Below are positions 9,204-19,345 of a stretch of 64,000 nt of DNA, one piece after another. Below the pieces are notes generated by a model. The model was not told where the DNA came from, searched no databases, and saw only the letters and a list, made by a program, of their open reading frames with translations. The DNA is from Litorimonas sp947503715 (GTDB taxonomy: Bacteria; Pseudomonadota; Alphaproteobacteria; Caulobacterales; Maricaulaceae), in NCBI RefSeq assembly GCF_050271975.1, contig NZ_CP189850.1, positions 1,054,001-1,118,000 on the forward strand, written 5' to 3'. How positions within the stretch are numbered: position 1 is the first letter of the stretch; every line of letters begins with the position of its first letter. A program made the position numbers and the translations under genes.

Positions 9204-9776
9204 ATGGCTTGGACAGACGATCGCGTTGCGACATTGACGAAACTCTGGGCAGATGGATTATCGGCCTCGCAAATTGCGAAACAATTGGGCGGCGTGACTC
9301 GCAATGCCGTGATTGGGAAGGTCCATCGTCTGGGTCTGTCCGGTCGGGCGAAACCCTCCAGCCCGGCCCGCAAAGCAGCGGCCGCGAAGACGGCAGCAAA
9401 AGCGCCAAAGGCGGCCGCCCGAAGTTCAACGGCGACACCGAAGCCGAAAGTCAAAACGGTCCGCGCTCCGTCTGCGCCGCGCACGCCCAGCGTCATTGTC
9501 AAAGCGTTGAAAGCGCCGGAGCCGCCGCTCGAGGCCAAGCCCATGTCCAATGGGGAATTTGCAACAATTCTGACGATTACGGATCATATGTGTAAATGGC
9601 CGATTGGCGATCCGGGCGCAGATAATTTCCGCTTTTGCGGGCGCAAGACGGATCCGGAAGAGCCCTATTGCCTCGCCCATAGCCGCGTCGCCTATCAACC
9701 CTCACGTCGTCGCGGCGCGAGTTCCAATACAAAGAATTTTGGACCCCAACCGACCAGCCGGAAGCGTTTGCGCTAA
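9204..9776 (+). CDS. gcrA: GcrA family cell-cycle transcription regulator
   Basis: 190 residues. GcrA is the alphaproteobacterial cell-cycle regulator that binds sigma-70 domain 2 and activates promoters carrying CcrM-methylated GANTC sites. The N-terminal helix-turn-helix (MAWTDDRVATLTKLWADG, then SASQIAKQLGG and RNAVIGKVHRLGL) is nearly canonical. A Lys/Ala/Pro-rich linker follows. The C-terminal sigma-binding domain CKWPIGDPGADNFRFCG...PYCLAHSRVAYQP is complete. ATG 9204 has a GAGG site 7 bases upstream. A GAATC (CcrM site) lies upstream near 9028, compatible with methylation-dependent control. Confidence 0.96.
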   Translation: MAWTDDRVATLTKLWADGLSASQIAKQLGGVTRNAVIGKVHRLGLSGRAKPSSPARKAAAAKTAAKAPKAAARSSTATPKPKVKTVRAPSAPRTPSVIVKALKAPEPPLEAKPMSNGEFATILTITDHMCKWPIGDPGADNFRFCGRKTDPEEPYCLAHSRVAYQPSRRRGASSNTKNFGPQPTSRKRLR

Positions 9777-9800
9777 GGACGCCGTAGGCATTTGAATAAG

Positions 9801-9830
9801 AAAAGCCTGGTCTCGCGACCGGGCTTTTTT
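9801..9830 (+). terminator. Rho-independent terminator of gcrA
   Basis: AAAAGCC-T-GGTC pairs with GACC-G-GGCTTTTTT with a four-base loop. It is 24 bases downstream of the gcrA stop. Confidence 0.88.
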
Positions 9831-9921
9831 GTTTAATATGACAGCTGCGATTTGGCCTTATTAAGGCAATGTTCACCACAAACGCTCACTCTTCATAAAT
9901 TACGGAGGGAACGGCGAGATT

Positions 9922-10314
9922 ATGAATGCAAAAAACTGGGACGATACGCTTCACTTACTCTGCATGATGATTCTAGTGGATGGAAAAGTTTTCGAGGAAG
10001 AAGTCGAAGCCTTCAAAGATGCCGCAATCGCCTTAAAAGATATCGTCAATCCTAAACTCATGCTGACACGGCATATGGCCGGAGATTGGTTCGCGCTCCA
10101 CCGTGACGATATTGCGATTCGAGTCTCACCTGTTTTCTATGACAGCAGTCTGTCCGGAATTCTAAAAAGTCTGGATACGGCTGAAAACAAGAAAGAGCTC
10201 ATATTCGCGTTGCTGAAGGTTGCGATGTCAGATGGGCGAAAACACATTTCTGAACAGAAGTTGCTTTTCTCTGCTTGCGCGGCCTGGAATCTGGATGTTG
10301 ACCTTGCAAGCTAG
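9922..10314 (+). CDS. TerB-like protein
   Basis: 130 residues. Two similar halves each carry a helical segment with an acidic D-G turn: MMILVDGKVFEEEVEAF at about 15-31 and ALLKVAMSDGRKHISEQK at about 95-112. This internal duplication is the hallmark of the TerB/DjlA-N fold, which binds metal in some members. Many members have no known role, and no other ter genes are nearby. It follows the gcrA terminator, so it has its own promoter. Confidence 0.7.
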   Translation: MNAKNWDDTLHLLCMMILVDGKVFEEEVEAFKDAAIALKDIVNPKLMLTRHMAGDWFALHRDDIAIRVSPVFYDSSLSGILKSLDTAENKKELIFALLKVAMSDGRKHISEQKLLFSACAAWNLDVDLAS

Positions 10315-10466
10315 AATCAATTTGAGGATGAATAAGTCTTATCTATCAACTCATTAGGATGGGTTTGCAAGGATATTGATGACCGTTAACCATAATAAAA
10401 ATAATATTCAGGGTTAGTTCAATAGAAGCTCCCTAGAGATCAATTATCGAAACAGAGGAACGTCCA

Positions 10467-10835
10467 GTGCCCAATTGCAAATCTATCGGATTACCCGTCA
10501 TTATCGCTGCTTGTTGCCTGTTTTCTACGGCGGCAAACGCACAAACTTCCTCTGAAATTCTGAAGATTGAAAATACCGCATCGTCTCCTGTGACTAGCAC
10601 GGAAAATGAAACCGCAGCACCGTTGGTACCCAAACGTTACAAGGTGAAACGCGTTGTAGAGCCTGTGCCGGTAAGAGCTACCGGCCTGTCAGCGCCAGTC
10701 ACAAACGCATATGGGCGCAAGGTTCTTGTTAATCAGATCGACAAAACCGACCTAAGTCGTTTTGTTTATAAAACTGAACCCAAAAAGACACAGACGCCGG
10801 TTTATTTCAGCGCAGAATCTCTCAAATCTAAGTAA
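10467..10835 (+). CDS. Small secreted protein, unknown
   Basis: 122 residues from a GTG at 10467 with an AGAGGAA ribosome-binding site 7 bases upstream. The signal peptide is clear, with likely cleavage after AANA. The mature part is hydrophilic and rich in Lys, Thr and Val (KRYKVKRVVEPVPVRATG), and looks unstructured in its first half. It matches no family I recognise. The 150-base upstream region contains TTAACCAT, which matches a CtrA half-site. Confidence 0.6.
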   Translation: MPNCKSIGLPVIIAACCLFSTAANAQTSSEILKIENTASSPVTSTENETAAPLVPKRYKVKRVVEPVPVRATGLSAPVTNAYGRKVLVNQIDKTDLSRFVYKTEPKKTQTPVYFSAESLKSK

Positions 10836-10859
10836 TTTATCCGCTTGATTATTTAGATC

Positions 10860-12416
10860 CTACTCCGGCGCTTTGATGTCTGCGTATCGATCCCGCAGCG
10901 CGCGTTTCAGGATTTTACCGCTGGGCGTGCGCGGAATGACATCGGTGAAACGGACGACCTTGACGGATTTGAAACTGGCTAGTTTTGTTTTGGTCATTGC
11001 GATGAGTTCTGCTTCTGAGACCTCAGACCCCTGTGCGCGCACGATAACGGCCATGGCACTCTCGCCCCATTTCTCCGACGGAATACCGATCACAGCAGCA
11101 TCTGCCACACCGTCATGCGACAGCAGGACATTTTCAATTTCGGCCGGATAAACATTTTCGCCACCGGAAATCAGCATGTCTTTCAACCGTTCGACGATGG
11201 TCACGAACCCATCCTTATCCGCCACGCCGACATCGCCGGAATGCAGCCAACCATCGACGATCGTTTCCGCTGTCGCGTCGGGGCGGTTCCAATAGCCGAC
11301 CATATTATTGGGCGCGCGCATGCAGACTTCGCCGGACACACCCGGTGGACATTCCGTGCCGTCCGGGGCCGTGATACGGACTTCGGTGAAGAAATAGCCT
11401 TTGCCGGTGGAACCTGGATGCGCCGCCGCGTCCTCGCCCAAAATAAGACAGCCCGGCCCGCAGGTTTCGGTCATGCCGTAAACCTGATTGATTGCGATAT
11501 CCATTTTCGCGAAATCCTCGATCATGGAGACGGGAACAGGGGCCGCGCCACTGACCATGGACCGCATGGTAGAGGCGTCATGTTTGGCCGGATCATAGAC
11601 GGCCTTCATCGCCTGCAACATGGCGGGCACGAGCAGCGTATTTGTGATCTTCTCGTCACCAATAAGCTCCCAGCTTTTTACAGGATCAAAACTCTTGGTA
11701 ATGACGAGGCGGGAAGCAGAATAAATTGATTGGAATGCTGGCGTCAGCGCTCCGACGTGAAAGAGGGGGAGGGAGAGCAATGTTGTCTCGTCAATCCCCG
11801 TCTCATTCGTCGCCATCATATTCGATATCGCGGCAAAGACCGAATTATGGCTGTGCATAACCCCCTTGGGAAGGCCCGTTGTCCCGGAGGTATACATGAT
11901 GAAGAGCAGGTCATCATTACCGCCCGCGATTTCCGGTTCAACTTGAGATTGACCGTCTGTCAAACGTTCATAATCTTTGGCAAAGCTCGCCGTTTCACCG
12001 CCGACTTGGATGTAGCGCAGAATATCGGTCTTAGGTCCGCGCGATTTAATCTCCGTGACTTGCCCACCAAATTCAGGCCCAAATATCAGCGTTGTTGTGC
12101 CGCTATCTTTCAGCATGAATTCCAACTCATCTGGCGTCAGACGCCAGTTTAGCGGAACAAGGGTCGCGCCGAGCTTAGCCGTTGCAAAGAACGTCTCAAT
12201 AAATTCAACACCATTCATCAGCAGGATGGCAATCCGGTCTCCCGCAGAAACCCCCTCCGCCCGCAGGGCATGGACGAGACGGTTGGTCCGGTGATTGAGG
12301 TCTAAATAGGTAAAGCGACGACCGCTGGCGGCTTCGACCAGGGCTTCACGCCTTGGCATTCTTTTGGTCCGGAAGGCGAGTGTCTGCCCGATATTGATAT
12401 TCATATTATTCCCCAT
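10860..12416 (-). CDS. Acyl-CoA synthetase (AMP-dependent ligase)
   Basis: 518 residues of the ANL superfamily. It adenylates a carboxylic acid and transfers it to CoA. The P-loop-like motif YTSGTTGLPKGVMHSH, the YGMTET motif, the GWLHSGDVG...ERLKDMLISGGENVYPAEIE hinge region and the C-terminal PRTPSGKILKRALR with catalytic lysine are all present. ATG 12416 is preferred (GGGAG 6 bases upstream); a GTG lies at 12419 and an ATG at 12404. It resembles medium/long-chain fatty-acid or aromatic-acid CoA ligases, and the substrate cannot be read from the sequence. Confidence 0.93.
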   Translation of the reverse strand: MGNNMNINIGQTLAFRTKRMPRREALVEAASGRRFTYLDLNHRTNRLVHALRAEGVSAGDRIAILLMNGVEFIETFFATAKLGATLVPLNWRLTPDELEFMLKDSGTTTLIFGPEFGGQVTEIKSRGPKTDILRYIQVGGETASFAKDYERLTDGQSQVEPEIAGGNDDLLFIMYTSGTTGLPKGVMHSHNSVFAAISNMMATNETGIDETTLLSLPLFHVGALTPAFQSIYSASRLVITKSFDPVKSWELIGDEKITNTLLVPAMLQAMKAVYDPAKHDASTMRSMVSGAAPVPVSMIEDFAKMDIAINQVYGMTETCGPGCLILGEDAAAHPGSTGKGYFFTEVRITAPDGTECPPGVSGEVCMRAPNNMVGYWNRPDATAETIVDGWLHSGDVGVADKDGFVTIVERLKDMLISGGENVYPAEIENVLLSHDGVADAAVIGIPSEKWGESAMAVIVRAQGSEVSEAELIAMTKTKLASFKSVKVVRFTDVIPRTPSGKILKRALRDRYADIKAPE

Positions 12417-12547
12417 CACTGACTCCCATTTGTGGTTAAGTCTCTGTCACTTGCACTCTTATGTCATCTGGTTACAGGGCTGTACAGGCGGGAACCTTTT
12501 TCTGTCCGAAAGCGTAATTAGCTTAAATAAGGAACCGATTAGGCCGA

Positions 12548-14398
12548 ATGTTCAGACGATTAAAATATGGCGTGGCCTGTGTCGCGCTACTGGCGTCAGG
12601 CGCGGCTGTCGCAGCGGAACCGATCGTCGTCATCGAATCCGATCTTCCGGAAGCGCAGTCTGAATTATTGCGTGATGTTCTGGGTGATGTCGAGGCGCCC
12701 GCACGCTCCGTTGCACAGGCCCGCCGCCGCGTCGTCAGCGCCGCTAAATCCGCCCGCTCTGTCATGCGGAGTCAAGGCTATTATGATGCAAAAATCGTAG
12801 CGGAAGTCATCGAAACTAAGGCCGAGGCCAGAGAGATCAATGCGGAGAATGAACCCCTGGTCGATGACGCGGAAATCCGACGTCCACCCCAAGCTATTTT
12901 GCGCATTATTGGCGGCGAACAATTCACTTACGGAACGCTGAATATTTCTTTTGAGGATGGTGAGCCAGACTTAAAAAAACCTCTGATATCTGAAATTGTT
13001 ATAAAAACGGGTGAACCTGCGGAAGCCGCCCGGGTTATCGCGACTGAGCTTCGCCTGATTAATTACCTTCAGACGAAGGGATATCCAGAAGCCAAAGCCC
13101 TGACCCGGGAAACGATTGTCGATCACGCCATGAAAAGAATGAATGTGACGTTCAGAATCGCGACAGGCCGAAAAACCCGTTTTGGGACGATCAAAAAGAC
13201 CGGAACGGCGAAACTCGCCGAAGGTTGGCCAAACATGATTGCGCCTTTTGAAACCGGAGATGAGTTTAACATCGCGAAGATGAACCGCTTGGCGGCGCGT
13301 GTCACGGCGACAGGTGTTTTTGACGGCGCGGTGGCGACACTGGCAGATGAAGTAACAGAGAACGCAGATGGCACCGTCACACGCGATGTGATTTTAGATG
13401 TCGAACAGGGTGATGTGAATACGATCTCGGGCGAGGTCGGTTATTCAACCTCTGACGGGACGGGCGTAGAGGTCACCTATGAGCGCCGGAACTTTATCGG
13501 CTATGCACAGACGCTGGAATTGCGCGGGACGGCAAAAACGAATGAAATCAGTGCGGGTGTGGCTTATAACATACCTTATGCTTGGCGGGATGATCGGGAG
13601 TTGGATTTTGACGCCGAAGTCGCGAGATTAGATACGGAAGCCTTTGAAGGTGAACGCGTTAAAGGCAGTTTATTGGGCACACAGAAATTCTCTCGCAAAT
13701 TCCGAGTCGGGCTGGGTCTCGGCCTGGAAGCCTCACAATTCGAACAGAACGGCGAAGATGTCCGCGCCTATCTTGTCGAAGGTTTGGGTCGCGCCGTTTT
13801 TGATAATCGTGATAATGTTTTAAATCCGGAGACAGGCTTTAATATTGAGGGCTCAATCGTCCCGACTTATAACTTTGGCGATGAGGCGGGGTCGTTCACG
13901 ACACTGCGATTGGGCGGCTCTACCTATAAGCGTGTGAGTGATAAATTCATTCTGGCGGGTCGTGTTGGCACGGGAACCATTCTCTCCAAAGATTTTGCAA
14001 CCGTGCCGCAAAACCGTCGTTTCTATGCGGGCGGTGGCGGTTCGGTGCGTGGATTTGAATATCAAACGATATCTCCGCGCCGAAACTTTACCGCATTAAA
14101 TGATGAGGGCGAATTGGTTGAGGACTTTGAACGTATTGGTGGACGGACGCTGATCGAAGGTTCCGCTGAAATCCGCTATAAGGGCGAGGGGCCGATAGGT
14201 TATGTTGGTTTTGTCGATGCGGGTACGGTATCTCGTGAACAGGCGTCGGGTTTGGACGATGTACGCTTTGGGGCGGGCATGGGTGTGCGCTATTATACAA
14301 GTTTTGCGCCGCTCCGTGCAGATATCGCAATTCCCATAAACCCTCGCTCCGGTGACGCGGATTTCCAGCTTTATATTTCCATCGGGCAAGCTTTTTAA
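12548..14398 (+). CDS. tamA: Outer-membrane assembly protein TamA (Omp85 family)
   Basis: 616 residues with signal peptide (VAA near residue 22). POTRA-type domains occupy about 30-270. The 16-strand barrel contains the Omp85 loop-6 motif region YAGGGGSVRGFEYQ (VRGF) and the end DIAIPINPRSGDADFQLYISIGQAF. TamA works with TamB in outer-membrane protein assembly and lipid transfer. tamB begins one base after the tamA stop, which confirms the pairing. The promoter must lie in the 130 bases shared with the divergent acyl-CoA ligase gene. Confidence 0.94.
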   Translation: MFRRLKYGVACVALLASGAAVAAEPIVVIESDLPEAQSELLRDVLGDVEAPARSVAQARRRVVSAAKSARSVMRSQGYYDAKIVAEVIETKAEAREINAENEPLVDDAEIRRPPQAILRIIGGEQFTYGTLNISFEDGEPDLKKPLISEIVIKTGEPAEAARVIATELRLINYLQTKGYPEAKALTRETIVDHAMKRMNVTFRIATGRKTRFGTIKKTGTAKLAEGWPNMIAPFETGDEFNIAKMNRLAARVTATGVFDGAVATLADEVTENADGTVTRDVILDVEQGDVNTISGEVGYSTSDGTGVEVTYERRNFIGYAQTLELRGTAKTNEISAGVAYNIPYAWRDDRELDFDAEVARLDTEAFEGERVKGSLLGTQKFSRKFRVGLGLGLEASQFEQNGEDVRAYLVEGLGRAVFDNRDNVLNPETGFNIEGSIVPTYNFGDEAGSFTTLRLGGSTYKRVSDKFILAGRVGTGTILSKDFATVPQNRRFYAGGGGSVRGFEYQTISPRRNFTALNDEGELVEDFERIGGRTLIEGSAEIRYKGEGPIGYVGFVDAGTVSREQASGLDDVRFGAGMGVRYYTSFAPLRADIAIPINPRSGDADFQLYISIGQAF

Positions 14399-14399
14399 G

Positions 14400-17300
14400 A
14401 TGGCCGAGACCGAACAAAAAAAGACGGCTAATTGGGCCAAGCGGCTACTACTATCGGTGTTGGTTTTGGGCTTTCTCCTCCTTGCGCTAGCGATCGGGGC
14501 AAGGGTCTGGATCACGACATCCGGCGGTGCGCGGTTCATTGAAAGTCAAATCAATACCCGACAATTGGGGCCGATTAAACGCACCGAAATTTCGGGACTG
14601 TCCGGTGATCCACTCAATGAATTTTCTATCTCGTCATTGAAGCTCTATGACCGCGACGGGCTCTGGTTAAGTGCATCTGACATCCAAATTGATTGGTCGC
14701 CTTGGTCGTTACGCAATCGTCATTTGGATCTGCGTGATTTCGATGTTGCAGAGATAGATATTTTGCGGCGCCCCGCATTGGAAGTCACTGAGCCCGGCAA
14801 GCCTTTTACCGCTCAAATCGGCGATATAGATATCGCGGCGCTGACATTACGGGAAGAGTTGATAGGCCAAGACGCTGTTTTGCAGGTCGTTGCTCAGGGC
14901 GGCATACTGGGAGAGGGCGCAGCGGAAGCTGTATTGAATATTGTCCGACTAGACGCGGCGGGCGATGAAGTCAGTCTCGATTTTACGCGCAAACCCAATG
15001 GCGATATGGTGGGCGATTTTAAATTAAAGGGCGCGATTGGCGGAACAGTCGCCACAATTTTACAAGCCCCTGAGACTGCGCCCGTGACAGGTTCCGGGAA
15101 AATAAACGGGACCCTCGAAAGAGGAGAGGGCGACGCCATCATCAGCTTTGGCGAGACACAAGCTATTGATGCCAGCGTCAACTGGACTCCCGATTTCGTA
15201 GCTTTAACGACTGACATCACCACGACAAGCTGGCCAATATTCAACTCTGCCCGCAATATGATAGGTCAGAAATTAAATATAAATGCAAATTTGGATCGCA
15301 CGAAAAACCCACGCGCCTTTACAGCTAAAATAGAGGCGGAAAGTCTTGAGGCAAACGTGTCAGGTGATTTGGGGGATGAAAGGCTCATGCCTGAGGCTGT
15401 GAATTTTGATATACAGTCTAGCCAACTTGGAGCCATTCTGCCGCTGCCCAACGGTTACACATTGGGTACAGGCACCGCAAAGGGGCAATTGAATTTGGGT
15501 GAGGCTATCTCCGGTAATGCGACCGTGGATATTGTAAATATTTTGACGCCCTATGGCCGAATGGCGAAACTCTCCGGTCTGATCACTCTGTCTCCCGAGG
15601 GTGAGGCCTTTTTGTTCGAGACGAATCTGACGGCAATGCAGCCCGTTTTCACGCAAGAGCTTCCGATTACGCTCAGTCAAACTGTTTTGCTCACTGCGAA
15701 AGGACGGGCGGATTTAGATGCGCGTCGGGTGACGACATTAGAGGCCGCTCTCACTTCTGGGCAAGACCGTGTGACGGTGAAGGGAAGTCTCTCTTTTGAT
15801 AGCACTCGTTTGGATTTAGCCGGACGGGTAAATGCGCGTTTGAAGAGCGTGGGCCAATTTCCCTCCGGACAGATTGTTACGCGTTATGCTGTTCGTAAAA
15901 CAGCGCAATCCGATCCAGCTATCAGCGCGATGGGTAACTTTACAACGACAGAAAATTTCTCCGCCCCGCTCGATCAACTTCTCGGAAATGATATAAATTA
16001 CGAGATTAAAATGCAGCCTATTACGGGTGGCGTTCGCATTACAGATGGTCGTATTCGAACAGAAAATATGCGCACGGCCTTTGCGGGACGGGCCACCGAA
16101 ACACTGGATATCTCGGCGGAGCTTTCCATTCTCAACGCGCTCACTCTGAATGCCGTGGATCTGAGCGGACCGAGTGAGTTTTCTGCGATGATCACTGGAC
16201 CTCGGACAGACCCCAATCTGAAACTGGAGGGGTCCGCCCCGTCAGTTCTGGTCGCGGGCCAAAGAGCGACAAGTGTCAGATTGCGCACTGAGCTTATGGA
16301 CCTCGTCACCGCGCCGAAAGGTCCTTTGCGGCTGGAGGCGCAAACAGATTATGGCCCGCTTGATTTTTCTGCTGACTTGGCCTCCACCGAGACTGGCTAT
16401 GCCGCCCGTGAGATTGATCTGAAAATTGCAGGTCTGAGTGTCGGCGGTGATCTCGCTTTGGGAGCGGATAAACTCGCGACGGGTCGTCTTGGAGTAAACC
16501 TGCCGCAGGAAGGCGAGCGTTACGCCCGCGCCTTTGTCGACCTTTCAGCTGTCAACGGGGAACAAGGCATTGCTTTTACAGCCGACGCCAAAGACGTTGC
16601 CTATGGCGATTATGCGGTTCAATCCCTCGTCGCGGAAGCAACTGGCACATTGGCCGGATTATCCGGCAAGATAGATATTTCCGGTCGTCGGACAGACACA
16701 ATGCTAATTCGCGAATTCGGGTTTCAATCCCCCCTGACGCTCAACCGGACTCCGGAAACAGGTTACACGCTGACCCTCATGCCGGAAGCTGATTATGGGC
16801 GCCACCGGATTGGCCATAGTGAAGCGGTGACGCTCCGGTATCATTCAGGCGATATTGCCGCCGAAGCGCCGCTGCTCCTAAACGGGCAGCCGCTTTCGCT
16901 TGATTATGCCAGAGCGAAGGGATTGGAAACAATTAGGGTCCGCGCGCGCGACTTGCCGATGACGCTCCTGCCGCTTCCCGGCACGCTTGCGGAGTCCAGA
17001 GGCACAGTGTCCGTTAATCTCAATGCGCGTCATAACACGTCTGAACAACTCTCGGGGCAGGGCGTTGTCCGGATTAAGGATTGGCGCGGTATGGATATCG
17101 ATGCGGGGAGGGGATTGACCCTCACAACGACATTGGATCTGCAGCCTTCTTCCGTCATTTGGCGTCTGGAAAACCGGACGGAATCTGATTTGAAACTTGC
17201 GGGGACAGGGCAGTTTTCGCTCATCCCGGGTGATAATATTTCTGCCATCCGTCCAAATATGACCGCGCCTTTATCCGGAGGGTTGACTGTTTCAGGCTCT

Positions 17301-18545
17301 GCCAAACCTCTCTTAAGTCTCGTCACATTGGATGACGCGAAACCGGACGGAACACTCGCGGCGGAACTTGAACTGGCGGGAACGCTCAATGCTCCTCTGA
17401 TTGAAGGTGATGTTAGCGGAGAGAATTTGCGACTGGAAATACCTTCGCTGGGGACCCGAATCCGACAGGGACGCTTTACGGCGGATTTCACGAATGACAC
17501 GATTGATGTGCGCGATGTCTTTGTGGCCGATGCGAAAGACGGAACGTTACAGGGCGGCGGGCAGTTTAAACTGGGTGAATTTGGACGTCCGATTGGAAAG
17601 CTCGAAGTGAAGGCCAAAGACTTCCGCGCGCTCGACCGCAAAGATTACGAAGGCCAAACGACCGGAACGCTTTATTTTGACAGCACAGCCGAGAGGGCCA
17701 CAATTGGCGGAGATGTAAAATTTGATCGCGCCGAAGTGAAACAATTCGTCGCCGGACGCGTCGCTGTCGTCGAAATTGAGGTTGAGGAAATTAATGGCCG
17801 CATGGATGAATTAGATACAACGGAACGGCCTGAGGCCGCCCCGATTTATCTCGACTTGCGTGTCCGTGCACCGCGTCGCGTTTTTGTCCGCACACGCGGT
17901 CTTGATGTCGAACTTGAAATGGATGTGACACTAAAAGGTACAACGGCCGCACCTGAAATTTACGGTACGGCCAGTGTTGTGCGCGGTGGATACCGTATCG
18001 CGGGAAAAGAACTGGCCTTTAGTACAGGTAGTATTGAATTTGATGGCAAATTGCAGGATGCCAAAGTCAATCTCGTTGCGGAGACTGACACGCAGAATAT
18101 TTCGGCGACTGTCAATATCACGGGGACGGTGGAAAAGCCTGAAATTGAACTCTCTTCGACGCCCGAAAGACCACAAGATGAAATCCTCTCCGCTCTTTTA
18201 TTCGGACGGTCTGTGACTGAACTCTCAACCATAGAAGCAGCGCAACTCGCGGGGGCGCTGGCGCAGTTTTCCGGCGCAGGTGGCGGCTTTGACCTCTTGG
18301 GGGGATTGCGGGATGCGCTGGGCGTTGGGCAACTCTCTATTGGTATTGATGAAGACGGTCAGGCAACGGTATCAGGTGGACGATATTTGGCAAAGGACGT
18401 TTATCTTCAGGTCTTCACAGGCGCAGGCCCCGACTCCACAGGGGCAGTCATTGACTGGGAAATCCGAAAGAACCTGTCTCTTCGATCAAAGGTTCAAGCC
18501 GATAGCCAGCAGAGCTTTTCGTTGCAGTATAAGAAAGATTTTTAA
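14400..18545 (+). CDS. tamB: Translocation and assembly module TamB
   Basis: 1381 residues from ATG 14400, one base after tamA; an earlier in-frame start would overlap tamA and is less likely. An N-terminal membrane anchor (LLLSVLVLGFLLLALAIGARVW) is followed by more than 1000 residues of repetitive beta structure (AsmA/TamB bridge). The conserved DUF490 C-terminus has the typical SEIxxAxxG-like segments: RPQDEILSALLFGRSVTELS, GLRDALGVGQLSIGID, and a final Phe. It spans the periplasm and acts with TamA. Confidence 0.94.
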   Translation: MAETEQKKTANWAKRLLLSVLVLGFLLLALAIGARVWITTSGGARFIESQINTRQLGPIKRTEISGLSGDPLNEFSISSLKLYDRDGLWLSASDIQIDWSPWSLRNRHLDLRDFDVAEIDILRRPALEVTEPGKPFTAQIGDIDIAALTLREELIGQDAVLQVVAQGGILGEGAAEAVLNIVRLDAAGDEVSLDFTRKPNGDMVGDFKLKGAIGGTVATILQAPETAPVTGSGKINGTLERGEGDAIISFGETQAIDASVNWTPDFVALTTDITTTSWPIFNSARNMIGQKLNINANLDRTKNPRAFTAKIEAESLEANVSGDLGDERLMPEAVNFDIQSSQLGAILPLPNGYTLGTGTAKGQLNLGEAISGNATVDIVNILTPYGRMAKLSGLITLSPEGEAFLFETNLTAMQPVFTQELPITLSQTVLLTAKGRADLDARRVTTLEAALTSGQDRVTVKGSLSFDSTRLDLAGRVNARLKSVGQFPSGQIVTRYAVRKTAQSDPAISAMGNFTTTENFSAPLDQLLGNDINYEIKMQPITGGVRITDGRIRTENMRTAFAGRATETLDISAELSILNALTLNAVDLSGPSEFSAMITGPRTDPNLKLEGSAPSVLVAGQRATSVRLRTELMDLVTAPKGPLRLEAQTDYGPLDFSADLASTETGYAAREIDLKIAGLSVGGDLALGADKLATGRLGVNLPQEGERYARAFVDLSAVNGEQGIAFTADAKDVAYGDYAVQSLVAEATGTLAGLSGKIDISGRRTDTMLIREFGFQSPLTLNRTPETGYTLTLMPEADYGRHRIGHSEAVTLRYHSGDIAAEAPLLLNGQPLSLDYARAKGLETIRVRARDLPMTLLPLPGTLAESRGTVSVNLNARHNTSEQLSGQGVVRIKDWRGMDIDAGRGLTLTTTLDLQPSSVIWRLENRTESDLKLAGTGQFSLIPGDNISAIRPNMTAPLSGGLTVSGSAKPLLSLVTLDDAKPDGTLAAELELAGTLNAPLIEGDVSGENLRLEIPSLGTRIRQGRFTADFTNDTIDVRDVFVADAKDGTLQGGGQFKLGEFGRPIGKLEVKAKDFRALDRKDYEGQTTGTLYFDSTAERATIGGDVKFDRAEVKQFVAGRVAVVEIEVEEINGRMDELDTTERPEAAPIYLDLRVRAPRRVFVRTRGLDVELEMDVTLKGTTAAPEIYGTASVVRGGYRIAGKELAFSTGSIEFDGKLQDAKVNLVAETDTQNISATVNITGTVEKPEIELSSTPERPQDEILSALLFGRSVTELSTIEAAQLAGALAQFSGAGGGFDLLGGLRDALGVGQLSIGIDEDGQATVSGGRYLAKDVYLQVFTGAGPDSTGAVIDWEIRKNLSLRSKVQADSQQSFSLQYKKDF

Positions 18546-18547
18546 AT

Positions 18548-19345
18548 ATGGATGTGCGCGCTTATCTCAATCGTATCGGGCTAAATTTTACACCGCCTAC
18601 AACGATTGATGGGCTGTATGTTTTACAAGACCATCATATGCGGCATGTTCCATTTGAAAATCTGGATGTCATTATGCGACGTCCGCTCAATTTGTTGCCT
18701 GACTCATTATTTGATAAAATTGTAATGCAAAAACGTGGGGGCTATTGTTTTGAATTAAATACGCTCTATGCGGCGCTTTTGAGAGCATTGGGATTTAACC
18801 CCGTTCCGATGTTGGGTCGGGTCTGGTTGCGTGATCCGGAAGAGACGCCCCCACGAACGCATCTCATGCACCGTATATCTATCGGAGACGAAACGTGGGT
18901 CACCGATGTGGGCTTTGGCGGGCGAGCGTCCCGTATTCCTCTAAAGATGGGAACGGAGACTGCCCTTGATGACGGAGATGGCCGCATCCGCATAATTCCG
19001 GAGGACTCATTTGGATTTATGGTACAACGTGAACAGGACGGTATGTGGTCCAATCAATATAGCTTTGAGCCGACGGCCGCGCCTCTGGCAGATATTCTTT
19101 GTGGCAATCACTGGACGGAAAGCCACCCCGACTCGCATTTTCGCCAAGGTATTGGTGTGGGCCTTTTTACGACCGAAGGCCGGACAAGCTTTTATGGCGG
19201 CATGTTGACCCATCGCGGGCGAGGCACTCAAACCGTTCAAGTGTTGGGCTTGGATGCTACGCTCAAATGTTTGCGGGATGAATTTGGTATTGAGTTAAAT
19301 GCGGACGATAAAGAGACGGCAAATATTGCCGCTGCCGTTATCTAA
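18548..19345 (+). CDS. nat: Arylamine N-acetyltransferase
   Basis: 265 residues, the normal size of bacterial NATs. They transfer acetyl from acetyl-CoA to arylamines and hydrazines. The Cys-His-Asp triad is visible: Cys67 in RGGYCFELN, His105 in PPRTHLMH and Asp120 in WVTDVGFGG. The N-terminal HxxHVPFENLD block is also conserved. The ATG comes 2 bases after the tamB stop, so it is the third gene of the tam operon, an unusual place for a detoxification-type enzyme. Its 3' end overlaps the convergent Lrp gene by 4 bases. Confidence 0.94.
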   Translation: MDVRAYLNRIGLNFTPPTTIDGLYVLQDHHMRHVPFENLDVIMRRPLNLLPDSLFDKIVMQKRGGYCFELNTLYAALLRALGFNPVPMLGRVWLRDPEETPPRTHLMHRISIGDETWVTDVGFGGRASRIPLKMGTETALDDGDGRIRIIPEDSFGFMVQREQDGMWSNQYSFEPTAAPLADILCGNHWTESHPDSHFRQGIGVGLFTTEGRTSFYGGMLTHRGRGTQTVQVLGLDATLKCLRDEFGIELNADDKETANIAAAVI

